Assembly (NCBI GenBank): GCA_030038395.1
Contig: JASHOZ010000051.1
Location: 1 to 55,709 of the forward strand
Length of the DNA stretch: 55,709 nucleotides
DNA from: Nitrososphaerales archaeon
GTDB lineage: Archaea; Thermoproteota; Nitrososphaeria; Nitrososphaerales; Gagatemarchaeaceae
Direction: 5' to 3'
Positions 40,813-48,735 of the stretch are shown here, in pieces; within the stretch, counting starts at the first letter, position 1; every line of letters begins with the position of its first letter. The notes under the pieces are model-generated. The model was not told the DNA's origin, did no database searches, and was given only the letters and a program-made list of their open reading frames with translations. A program made the position numbers and the translations under genes.

Positions 40813-41640
40813 CTACTCGGGCCTGAGGGCGCGCCGCGCCGCGAGATACCCCAGCATCCCGAGGAGCGAGGCGAATACAGTCAGATAAGCCACGTCCCAG
40901 CCGTAGGTTGCGAGCTGGCTTGAGGAGAGCGACCCGTTCACTATCAAGAGTCTTGCCGCGTCGTTCGCTTTGGTGACCGGATTGACGTTTGCGATGTCCA
41001 TGAGCCACGACGGGAAGGAAGACGCCGGGAAGAACGTGTTGCTCATGAACATGATCGGCAGCGTCAGGAAGTTGACGATCGCTACGAGTGAGTCGATGCT
41101 CCTGACCGTGAGGGCGAGCGCGGTGAAGATGAAAGACAACCCCAGGCCTAATAGCACGAAGGCGAGGAATACGCCCAAAAAGCTGATGATAGAGAACGAC
41201 CCTGGAAGCTTCAGACCGTTCGGGATGAAAAGGGCGACCACGAACGTCAGCACGGCGAGGATGAGCACCTTCACCAGGTTCTGAGCGACTCCCGAGAGGA
41301 ATATGGCCGCGCGTGGTATCGGGGCGGTGAGTAGGGAATTCAGGTAGCCGAGCTGCCTGTCGAGGACCAGGTCTATTCCCCCGAAGGCCATGTTGAAGAC
41401 CAGTATGACGCAGATGACCCCTGAAGTGAGGTAGGTGATGTAGGTCGGCGCACCGCCGAATGACGTCGGCAGAGAAGTGGAGGCGCCTGTGGACTGGGAC
41501 AGGAGGGCTGTAGGATTGAAGGAGTTCCCGAAGAGGAACAGATAGAACATCGCAGTGAACAGTCCGGGCATCACCGATGCGGGGTTGCGCACCCACTTCT
41601 TCAGGGCCCTGAAGGTGAGCGCTAGCGTCTCGCTGATCAT
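40813..41640 (-). CDS. ABC-2-type exporter permease (DrrB-like)
   Basis: A 275-residue permease with six hydrophobic segments of the ABC-2 family. It has the DrrB-like start (LTFRALKKWVRNPASVMPGLFTAMFYLFLFG), FGGIDLVLDRQLGYLNSLLTAPIPRAAI, and MFMSNTFFPASSFPSWLMDIANVNPVT before the last helix. It starts 2 nt after the ATPase stop. The pair would export a hydrophobic compound, lipid or polysaccharide. The first hydrophobic stretch has an unusually long Ser/Thr loop. Substrate unknown. Confidence 0.88.
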   Translation of the reverse strand: MISETLALTFRALKKWVRNPASVMPGLFTAMFYLFLFGNSFNPTALLSQSTGASTSLPTSFGGAPTYITYLTSGVICVILVFNMAFGGIDLVLDRQLGYLNSLLTAPIPRAAIFLSGVAQNLVKVLILAVLTFVVALFIPNGLKLPGSFSIISFLGVFLAFVLLGLGLSFIFTALALTVRSIDSLVAIVNFLTLPIMFMSNTFFPASSFPSWLMDIANVNPVTKANDAARLLIVNGSLSSSQLATYGWDVAYLTVFASLLGMLGYLAARRALRPE

Positions 41641-41642
41641 GC

Positions 41643-42641
41643 CTATCTGGTTCGCTCCATCCTGATGTTCTCCCAGGCCGAGTCGCTCTCGGGCGCCTCT
41701 TCATCGCGCATGGACCTCCCGACGACGTCGAGGAAGACTTGGTCCAGGGTGGGCTTGGAGAAGGAGATCTCGGAGATCCCCACTCCCTTCTGCACGACGC
41801 CCGCCACTATGGCGGGGAGCGCCCTCTCGGTCTTGGGGAGCTTTATCCTGTAGGTGTTCCCCTCTCTCGTCACGCCTTGGACGCCTTCGATTCCCGAGAA
41901 GAAGGGTGTCAGGTCGGCTGTCTCGTTCGAGAGGGTTAGCGTGACGATGTCGCCGCCGTGCGCCTCCTTGAGCTCGGATGGAGACCCAGACACCCTTATT
42001 GCCCCATGGTCCACGATTGCGATTCTGTCGCAAAGCGAGTCTGCCTCGTCTAGGTAGTGCGTGGTCATGAAGACGGTGAGTCCCCGGTCCTTGTTCAGTG
42101 CCTTGATGTAGTGCCACATCCTGCTGCGGGTCTGCACGTCCAGGCCGAGAGTTGGTTCATCCAAGAAGAGCACCTTCGGCTCGTGCAGGAGCCCCATGAC
42201 CAGTTGAAGTCTCCGCCGCATGCCGCCCGAGAAAGTCTTCACCTTCCTCCCTGCGGCCTCCTCCAGGTCGACGAGGCGGAGGAGGTTCGCTATCCGTGTC
42301 TTCGCGGTAGTCCCGTTCACCTGATGCAGCTTCGCCATCAGCATCATGTTCTCGGTCCCACTCAGCTCGTCGTCTGCGGTCAGCTCCTGCGGGACCACGC
42401 CGATGCTCTTCCGTACCGCGCCGGGATCCTTCTTGACGTCGTGGCCTGCGACCGTCGCCGTCCCATCGGTGATCGAGGCCAGTGTGTTAAGCATCTTAAT
42501 GGTGGTCGTCTTGCCAGCACCGTTCGGGCCCAGGAAGCCGAAGATTTCGCCCTCGGTCACGTGGAAGGTGATGTGATCGACGGCCTTGACCTTTCCTCCA
42601 TAGACCTTGGTCAGGTCCTTCGCGTCGATGATGGCCGACAC
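41643..42641 (-). CDS. ABC exporter ATPase (DrrA-like)
   Basis: 332 residues from GTG 42641. Walker A is GPNGAGKTTTIKM, the Q-loop VVPQE, the signature TFSGGMRRRLQL, Walker B VLFLDEPTLGLD and the H-loop TTHYLDEADSLCD, followed by the DrrA-type C-terminal regulatory domain. GACTTATG at 42667-42674 (minus) is 29 nt upstream and supports GTG 42641 over TTG 42659. It powers the permease encoded 2 nt downstream. Confidence 0.93.
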   Translation of the reverse strand: MSAIIDAKDLTKVYGGKVKAVDHITFHVTEGEIFGFLGPNGAGKTTTIKMLNTLASITDGTATVAGHDVKKDPGAVRKSIGVVPQELTADDELSGTENMMLMAKLHQVNGTTAKTRIANLLRLVDLEEAAGRKVKTFSGGMRRRLQLVMGLLHEPKVLFLDEPTLGLDVQTRSRMWHYIKALNKDRGLTVFMTTHYLDEADSLCDRIAIVDHGAIRVSGSPSELKEAHGGDIVTLTLSNETADLTPFFSGIEGVQGVTREGNTYRIKLPKTERALPAIVAGVVQKGVGISEISFSKPTLDQVFLDVVGRSMRDEEAPESDSAWENIRMERTR

Positions 42642-42666
42642 TCGTGTGACCTTACGCAAGGACCCT

Positions 42667-42674
42667 CATAAGTC
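42667..42674 (-). promoter_or_regulatory. TATA box for the ABC exporter operon
   Basis: GACTTATG on the minus strand, centred 29 nt from GTG 42641. Confidence 0.45.
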
Positions 42675-42755
42675 GTCGGCCCGCGGTCGCTGACAGCTTG
42701 CTGACCCAATCTTTACATCGGCTTCACTCTGGTCCGCTGGCAGGGGTTCTTCCCG

Positions 42756-43199
42756 ATGTCCGAAACCGTCATGAAAATAGTCAGGTTCTACGTGAACCGA
42801 CACTCAATCCTGTACGCGTCGACGGGAGCGGTAAACACGTTGATGATTGACGGCTTACTTTACCTTCTTAGGTTTCGCCTGTACCTCCCCTTGCCCATTG
42901 CCCTTCTCATGGCCGTCCTGACATCGATTCTGACCGACTACACGTGGAAAGCCGAAGTTGTCTTCCGTTCCCCGCTACTGTCACGCGAGCGCTTCTTCAA
43001 GTACTTCCTCAACGGCTCGGCTGCTACAGCCATACAGTACGTGCTGACGTTGCTTTTCTCGATCGTGATCTTCCCTACGATTGCCTACATCTTCGCTGTA
43101 GCGATCGGATTCCTCTTCGCTTACACCATTTCGCGACTGAAGATATGGAGACAATATGCTCCGGGGCAGCCCGCTATGGGTTCAGCGACGACTCGCTAG
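42756..43199 (+). CDS. GtrA-like membrane protein
   Basis: A 147-residue GtrA-family protein with four hydrophobic helices: FYVNRHSILYASTGAVNTLMIDGLLYLL, IALLMAVLTSILTDYTWKAEVVF, FFKYFLNGSAATAIQYVLTLL and IFAVAIGFLFAYTISRLKIW. GtrA proteins are thought to flip polyprenyl-linked sugars for cell-surface glycosylation. The neighbouring glycosyltransferase and the sequon-rich surface protein fit that role. TCTTTACAT near 42710-42718 is the likely promoter. Confidence 0.85.
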   Translation: MSETVMKIVRFYVNRHSILYASTGAVNTLMIDGLLYLLRFRLYLPLPIALLMAVLTSILTDYTWKAEVVFRSPLLSRERFFKYFLNGSAATAIQYVLTLLFSIVIFPTIAYIFAVAIGFLFAYTISRLKIWRQYAPGQPAMGSATTR

Positions 43200-43316
43200 C
43201 GGGCTTCCGTCAGTGAGTTCGAGGCTTCCTGACCGCCTACGACGGTTCTGCGCGCCTCGGTAGCGGTAGCGCACTGCTCACTTCTCGCGCGAACCGAGTT
43301 GGCGACTCGGCTAGGC

Positions 43317-44822
43317 TCAGTTCGGGCTCTCGGGCACTTGACTCGGTGGGCTCGGCGCCGCACCCTGCAGGTGCCGGCTCAGGTTCATCGACTTTAGGGT
43401 GAAGATGCCGAACCCGAAGAGCGACAGGGAGAGGAACCACACGCCATAGGCGAAGACAATCACGGCAAGCGCGATGCCGGCGACTGCCAGCGCACCCTCG
43501 ATGATCGCGTTTTTGTCGTTCGTCAGGCTCCGGAAGTAGGACTTCTTCGTCGCCTCTCCTGAGCCTCCGTGCGGAGTCCTGTACTTGAAGAACCCTGTCC
43601 TGTTGAACACGCCGTAGAAGAAAGCCACCGAACCAAGACTCAGCATGGCTCCGGTGGCGTAGCCGATCATGGGAATCAGGATGACGTTCCTCGCCGTCAT
43701 CAGCCCTTGCACCCAGAGGGCCCACGCCCCCGATGCAAGGGATATGGCGAATGGGACGGCGACCATCGCGACGTAGAACGGGTTGTTGAATATGGAGTTG
43801 GCAGGCTGGACAACGCCACCGATTACCGCGAAGGCGGAAAGAAACGTTACCAGTATCCAGCTGAATCCGGAGAAGGGGCCGAGGAGCATAAGCAGGAGGC
43901 CCGCCTTCGTCTTGAGATTCACGTCCGGGGCCTTCACGATGCTCTTCCAGTACTTGGCGATGCATCGCCACCACCCCTGCGACGTCCTAGCGACCTGTTT
44001 CTTCCAGGCTTCCAGCGTGGAGGGGTCTTCGCTCATTATCTTGACGCTGCTCAGATAGATTCCGCGTTTGCCGGCCAGGTACATCTTGATCGACACGTCG
44101 CCGTCGTCGGCGATGCGTTCGTTGGACCACTGGCCGACCCCCCTCAGGTCCTTAGACCTGACAAGTGCGAAGCCCCCTTGGAACGAGAATGGAGCGTCGA
44201 TTCGGTACGCCCCCATCTTCGACAGCGTGTCTCCCATGTCCTGGTAAAGCGCGAAGAGACGAGTGATGAGGTTGTAGTTCCTGTTGTAGTGTCCGTATCT
44301 GAACGAGACGAACGAAGCGCGCGGATGGCTCTCCATCGCGTCTATCCCCTTCGTGAGCAGGTCAGGAGGGACTATCGAGTCGGCGTCCAGTAGAAGGACG
44401 AACTCCCCCGTCACCTGGTCCATCGCCTTGTTTAGCGCTCCGCACTTGAAGTAGTCCCTGTTGGGACGCCTGGACACGACTGCCCTGACGCCACTGTCGT
44501 TGAGCTCGCGCACCTTGTCGTCGATTACCTGGACGGTCTGGTCGTTGGAGTCGTCTGCCACCACAATCTGCAGCCTTTCCTTTGGATAGTCCAAGTGCTT
44601 CAGAGCGTCGAGGGAACGGGCGATCACATACTTCTCGTTGAACGACGCTACCAACACGGAGACCGTCGGGTGACTAGATAGCTTGACGTCCTTGCCCTCG
44701 AGGTCTCTGGGATATTTTGTCGACATCCCAAGCAGGACGAGCCAGTAGTACTCCAGCCCAAGGACAGGGACTGTGATGACTAGTGTGATGACCTCTACTA
44801 GGAACCAGGGCTGGATTGCCAT
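43317..44822 (-). CDS. Membrane glycosyltransferase family 2
   Basis: A 501-residue processive-type GT2. A helix at the N-terminus (FLVEVITLVITVPVLGLEYYWL) precedes the GT-A domain: VSVLVASFNEKYVIARSL, IVVADDSNDQT, LLLDADSIV (DxD), FSFQGGFALVRS and ERIADDGDVSIKM, with a QVARTSQGWW motif like the QxxRW of synthases. Five or so C-terminal helices follow. The start ATG 44822 lies 1 nt after the MMPL stop. It probably makes an envelope glycan or glycolipid moved by the MMPL partner. Confidence 0.88.
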   Translation of the reverse strand: MAIQPWFLVEVITLVITVPVLGLEYYWLVLLGMSTKYPRDLEGKDVKLSSHPTVSVLVASFNEKYVIARSLDALKHLDYPKERLQIVVADDSNDQTVQVIDDKVRELNDSGVRAVVSRRPNRDYFKCGALNKAMDQVTGEFVLLLDADSIVPPDLLTKGIDAMESHPRASFVSFRYGHYNRNYNLITRLFALYQDMGDTLSKMGAYRIDAPFSFQGGFALVRSKDLRGVGQWSNERIADDGDVSIKMYLAGKRGIYLSSVKIMSEDPSTLEAWKKQVARTSQGWWRCIAKYWKSIVKAPDVNLKTKAGLLLMLLGPFSGFSWILVTFLSAFAVIGGVVQPANSIFNNPFYVAMVAVPFAISLASGAWALWVQGLMTARNVILIPMIGYATGAMLSLGSVAFFYGVFNRTGFFKYRTPHGGSGEATKKSYFRSLTNDKNAIIEGALAVAGIALAVIVFAYGVWFLSLSLFGFGIFTLKSMNLSRHLQGAAPSPPSQVPESPN

Positions 44823-44823
44823 G

Positions 44824-47469
44824 CTACTCGCTAGACCCTTCCCTTGGCGGCTGGGTCTGCCCCTCCTTATTTGAGTGAACCGGCGCGGCGGGATGGTCGC
44901 TTCCAACCCGCGGGTCTGCCCTGACCTTGCCCGGCCACCAGTTGTAGCTCTTGGCGATTCCCATGAGGGAAGGGACGAAGAACAGTATAACTATTCCGAC
45001 ATCCACGAGGACCGCCGAGGCCACGCTGACGCCGATCTCCTGAAAGAGACCGATTCCGCTCACCACCAGCGACGCGAACACGCTTGAGAGTATCAGTCCG
45101 AGCCCGAACAGCGTGACCCAGGTCTTGCCGACGGCGGTCCGAATCGCGTCGAAGTCAGACCGACCGTTCAAGGCTTCTTCCCTTATCCTGGTTACTAGAA
45201 AAATGTCGTAGTCTATCCCCACCCCCAGCATCGTGACGATCACGAAGAGCGGCGCCAACCCGACTATCGGAATCCCCAGAGCGTAGTAGAACGAGAGAGA
45301 AAGCAGGGCGAGGGCGAATGCTACGCTGCAAAGGATGGTGAAGATCAGGCGAAGAGGGGTGAAGATTGAACGCAGCTGCAAAAAGAGGATGAAGTAGACG
45401 CCCACTGCCAGTATCAGCAGAACTGTCGGCAGTACCCCGTTGATCAGGTTGAGGGTGTCGATCGTCGACTGGGTGGTCCCACCGTAAAGCACGGTGACGC
45501 CAGCAGGTAGAGCCAGGGCTCCCACCGCGCTCTCCACTCCGTCCAGTTCCGCAATCGCCTGCGGGCTCTGGGCGGGTGCCGAAAGACCTACTGTGATGAG
45601 GGCGGTTCTGTTGTTCAAGCCGATTTGCGAGTCAATCGCAGTTAGATACTGCTCGGCGACGGGTGACGGTAGCGTGCTCAGGTAGCTATAGTTGAACTCA
45701 GAGCCGTAGGGGCTGGTCGGACTGCTGACCGACTCCACGCCATCCGAGCCCGCGATTGCCGATGTGATTCTGTCGAGCGTGCCTAGTTGCGACTGATTGA
45801 AGCCGCCCCCTCCGTCAGTAATCGGCGAAGGGAAGGTCACTGCTATCTGGGTAGGCGCCACAGTGCCCCCTCCGAAATTGTTGTCGATGACGGTCAGGCC
45901 TTGGTTGCTCTCGAAGTTGGGGATGAGCCTGGTGATGTCAAAACCGCTCGGAGTCTCGTAGGTCAGGTAGAAAGCGCCGGCAGCTAGGAGGGTGATCGCC
46001 ACAGATATCACGACCTTCTTGCTGAGTGTGCGCTGGGTGAGCCTGTCAATCCTGGCGGTCTTGTCAGGCTTCACTTTCGGATGGAGATGAGCGGCGTCCC
46101 TCGGCCAGAACAGCCTGTCTCCGAACATGAGTTCGAGCGAAGGGAGGAGCGTCATTGAGGCGGCAAGAAGAATGGCGACCCCCAATGCAATGGCGGTCCC
46201 GACAGCGCCGAAGAACGGCACCTTCGTAACCGCCAAGACGATGTACGCGACAATCACGGTCGATCCGGCCGTCAGCACCGCCTGTCCGGCCCATCTCACG
46301 GAGACCGCCACGCTCTCATCGATGGACTTTCCTCCCGCTCTCCCCTCCTTCGTTCTTCTCAGTTGCAGCACTGAGTAGTCGACGGCGAGGCCGAGCATCG
46401 TCAGTATCATGAGGAAGGGGACGGCGAAGTTAATCTGCCCGTGCTGCACGACCACGATCAGGCCGTAGACACCCCCGAGTGAGATTCCGATGGCCAACCC
46501 GCCAATCAGGACCGGAACCAACGCTGCAACGGGAGAGAGGAACAACAGCCCCGCGACCAATATCGACAGAGCCAAGCCGGGGACTATGCTGTTGTCGAGG
46601 GCGGGCTGCGCGGCGTTCTCGAAGTCCGCCGTTATTACGGGCGAGCCCGTAACGTATACTGTGCCAAGCCCGGCGAGACTCGACGCATGCACGTCTGTCT
46701 TCGTCTCCGCTATCACTCCGTTGCTGGGAGGCGATGAGAAGTCGACCTCGAATATCATGGTGGTGTTCTGTGGACTCACGAAGTCCCTTGTCGTTATGGC
46801 GGAGAGCGCGTAGGGATAGTCGAGTATGCTTTCGGAGGCCAGCACGCCTGAGACTGCCGCCTGTATCTCCCCCGTCGTGCTGTTGGCATTCAGCCCTGCG
46901 AGTAGGCCGTACAGCGACGTGGCGTTCACCGTGAAGAGGGGCGAAGACGCGAAGGTCGATGCGGCCCTATCGGCCAAGGCCATGGCGGCTGTGTCCCACG
47001 CCGCACCCGCGTCGCTGGAGTTCGAGGCAGGTCCGATGCCTCCGGCAAGCTGGCCCACATAGCCAGGGACGGTCGAGTCAAGCAGGCTCGCCTCCACGCC
47101 GTAAACACTCTCCACCCCACTGAAGTTTGCAAGCTGCGGGTCCGCGGCCAGCGTCCTGTTGAGCGAAAGGATGCCCTCCTTTACGCCGGTCGAGTACACG
47201 TTTCCGTCTTGGAAGACTACTATGACGGGGCTTGACGTCGTGTTCATCGCGGGGAACTGAGCGTCGATCACCGCCTGCGCTCTCTCGGACTCGGAATTTG
47301 GCACGCTCAGCGCGTTCGAGTTTGCGACGTTGAATGAGATTGCGGAGAAGAAGCCGAGGATTAGCGGCGTCGATATCACCAGAGCAACTAGCCACGCGAC
47401 GACGATGGCGCGGTGACGCTTCTTGATGAAGGCGCTAAGCTTCCCAAATGGTGAGTGTTCTGCCGCCAA
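44824..47469 (-). CDS. MMPL/RND-superfamily transporter
   Basis: An 881-residue protein with the duplicated RND layout: helix 1, a large outside loop rich in NST-type sequons, five to six helices, then the same again. The paired GLAVDYSVLQLRR and GVGIDYDIFLVTRIREE are the Asp-Tyr motifs of MMPL and RND pumps; FPFLLI-like helices surround them. MMPL proteins export lipids or glycolipids. It sits directly upstream of the GT2 gene (1-nt gap), so the pair may build and export an envelope lipid. The start is TTG 47469. Confidence 0.9.
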   Translation of the reverse strand: MAAEHSPFGKLSAFIKKRHRAIVVAWLVALVISTPLILGFFSAISFNVANSNALSVPNSESERAQAVIDAQFPAMNTTSSPVIVVFQDGNVYSTGVKEGILSLNRTLAADPQLANFSGVESVYGVEASLLDSTVPGYVGQLAGGIGPASNSSDAGAAWDTAAMALADRAASTFASSPLFTVNATSLYGLLAGLNANSTTGEIQAAVSGVLASESILDYPYALSAITTRDFVSPQNTTMIFEVDFSSPPSNGVIAETKTDVHASSLAGLGTVYVTGSPVITADFENAAQPALDNSIVPGLALSILVAGLLFLSPVAALVPVLIGGLAIGISLGGVYGLIVVVQHGQINFAVPFLMILTMLGLAVDYSVLQLRRTKEGRAGGKSIDESVAVSVRWAGQAVLTAGSTVIVAYIVLAVTKVPFFGAVGTAIALGVAILLAASMTLLPSLELMFGDRLFWPRDAAHLHPKVKPDKTARIDRLTQRTLSKKVVISVAITLLAAGAFYLTYETPSGFDITRLIPNFESNQGLTVIDNNFGGGTVAPTQIAVTFPSPITDGGGGFNQSQLGTLDRITSAIAGSDGVESVSSPTSPYGSEFNYSYLSTLPSPVAEQYLTAIDSQIGLNNRTALITVGLSAPAQSPQAIAELDGVESAVGALALPAGVTVLYGGTTQSTIDTLNLINGVLPTVLLILAVGVYFILFLQLRSIFTPLRLIFTILCSVAFALALLSLSFYYALGIPIVGLAPLFVIVTMLGVGIDYDIFLVTRIREEALNGRSDFDAIRTAVGKTWVTLFGLGLILSSVFASLVVSGIGLFQEIGVSVASAVLVDVGIVILFFVPSLMGIAKSYNWWPGKVRADPRVGSDHPAAPVHSNKEGQTQPPREGSSE

Positions 47470-47567
47470 CCCCTCTCCCCTGTTTCTCCTGCCCCGTGCT
47501 TTTCGTGAGGTCTAAAAGCTGCACGCCGCCGGCCGGGACACGACTGACGGGTGGGCCGCAGGACCAG

Positions 47568-47577
47568 GGTTAAAATC
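47568..47577 (+). promoter_or_regulatory. TATA box for the small membrane gene at 47600
   Basis: GGTTAAAATC centred 28 nt upstream of ATG 47600. Confidence 0.5.
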
Positions 47578-47599
47578 CTGACCCCCGCGGGAAAGGCCG

Positions 47600-47905
47600 A
47601 TGGCTCTCCAGCTGTTCTTGCTTTGGTACTTCGCAGTCGGATTCCTTCTGGGCAACGGAGTCCCCCACTTCGCGTTCGGCGCAGCGGGCAAGGTTTTCAG
47701 GAGCCCATTCGGGCAGAGGTCCTCGCCGAGGACCAACGTCCTCTGGGGACTGTCGAACTTCATCGCGGCGACGGTGATTGCAGCGGCCCTGATCGCCCTG
47801 AACCTGTACAGTGACTACGCCTTGGTCGCCCTCCTGGCAGGGTTCTGGCTCATGATGCTAATGTTCGGGACTGGAATCAAGAGATTCCTGAGCGACCCGG
47901 TCTGA
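47600..47905 (+). CDS. Small membrane protein
   Basis: A 101-residue protein with three to four hydrophobic stretches (LFLLWYFAVGFLLGNGVPHFAFG, LSNFIAATVIAAALIALNLY, ALVALLAGFWLMMLMFG). The segment GNGVPHF and SPFGQRSSPRTNVLWGLSNF resembles an uncharacterised bacterial membrane family. The TATA box 28 nt upstream of the ATG makes it a leaderless gene. Function unknown. It lies between the MMPL gene and the cNMP locus and is convergent with the cNMP-binding gene. Confidence 0.7.
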   Translation: MALQLFLLWYFAVGFLLGNGVPHFAFGAAGKVFRSPFGQRSSPRTNVLWGLSNFIAATVIAAALIALNLYSDYALVALLAGFWLMMLMFGTGIKRFLSDPV

Positions 47906-47998
47906 GTCCCGCCTGACAACCGAGAACCGGCGTGCGCCGTTCGCGGAGACATCTCTAAGCCTGAGTGCGGCCGCGACGTGCGAAGGGAGACCGGTCGG

Positions 47999-48472
47999 CT
48001 ACCTGCTCTGCTCGGCGGGGAGGTTCTGCAGTTCGCTCAGGGTCCAGCTCGCCTGCCTGAGCCTTGCCGCCAGAAGCTGGATCACCGCCAGGGCAACATC
48101 GGGGTTCCGCCTCAGGAATGCCCGCCAAGCGACTCCTTTGACCCTCAGGCATCTGGTCTGGTCGCCTGCCATGACATCGGCACTCCGCCCTGTAGGCTCG
48201 TCATTCAGGACGGCCATCTCGCCGAAGAACTGACCGACGCCTAGCCTGGCGATTATTTTCCTTCTTTTCACGACTTCGACTCCGCCGTCCAATATGATGT
48301 AGAGGTCGGCAAGCCAGGATCCGTCCTTGATTATCACGCTGCCCGACTGGAAGCTTTCTTCTGTCGTGTCCTTCAGCAGCGATTTCAGGTCTTCGTCTGT
48401 GAGCTCACTGAACATCGGCACCCTGCGCAGAAGTCCAACCGTCTCCTTGCGTCCGCTCTTGGACTCCCCCAA
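47999..48472 (-). CDS. Single-domain cyclic-nucleotide-binding protein (cyclase neighbour)
   Basis: A 157-residue CRP-type cNMP-binding domain. FSELTDEDLKSLLKDTTEE is the N-terminal helix bundle, the barrel contains DLYIILDGGVEVVKR, and the phosphate-binding cassette FFGEMAVLNDEPTGRSADV has the conserved Glu and Arg-Ser-Ala. A C-terminal helix (ALAVIQLLAARLRQASW) is the lid; no HTH or other output domain follows. It is divergent from a bactofilin-like protein and an adenylate cyclase gene 264 nt away. TATA-like CTTTTAGAAAG (48497-48507) lies about 29 nt from the ATG. Confidence 0.9.
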   Translation of the reverse strand: MGESKSGRKETVGLLRRVPMFSELTDEDLKSLLKDTTEESFQSGSVIIKDGSWLADLYIILDGGVEVVKRRKIIARLGVGQFFGEMAVLNDEPTGRSADVMAGDQTRCLRVKGVAWRAFLRRNPDVALAVIQLLAARLRQASWTLSELQNLPAEQSR

Positions 48473-48672
48473 GGTCGGGGCAAGAGCGATGGCTTCTTTC
48501 TAAAAGCTTTTGGAATTGACCCCTGCCCCAAACCATCTCGGCCCTTCCGAACGCCAGCGCAGAGAGGCAGACGTGGCGGGAACGGCAGTCTAGGCGCGCG
48601 AAGCTCTCGCTGACCTACCGCTTTGGAGCGCCGGTGCATCGCGTCCGGAAGGACTCTGGTGGACTGCGAGAG

Positions 48673-48698
48673 TCACTACGAGTGATTACTTGTAGTGA
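48673..48698 (+). promoter_or_regulatory. 26-bp near-perfect palindrome before the solenoid-cyclase operon
   Basis: TCACTAC (48673-48679) and GTAGTGA (48692-48698) are exact inverted repeats. Inside them AGT (81-83) pairs with ACT (88-90), so 11 of 13 base pairs match. It ends about 4 nt upstream of the TATA box of the solenoid gene, as expected for an operator read by a dimeric regulator. Confidence 0.6.
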
Positions 48699-48701
48699 GC
48701 C

Positions 48702-48709
48702 AACTATAT
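48702..48709 (+). promoter_or_regulatory. TATA box for the solenoid-cyclase operon
   Basis: AACTATAT centred about 29 nt upstream of ATG 48736; fixes that start. Confidence 0.6.
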
Positions 48710-48735
48710 TACCCGAGGAGTGCCTCCTGACCGTC

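Noticed and set aside
47565-47582. GGGTTAAAATCC resembling a tRNA T-loop
   Set aside because: No cloverleaf around it, and it is placed exactly as a TATA box for the gene at 47600.
47999-48472. CRP-type transcription factor
   Set aside because: The protein ends after the lid helix; there is no helix-turn-helix, so it is a receptor domain only.
48716-48728. AGGAG-TGC-CTCCT mini-palindrome downstream of the solenoid TATA box
   Set aside because: Five-base arms are weak, and half of it may simply be purine-rich leader; much less convincing than the 26-bp palindrome upstream.
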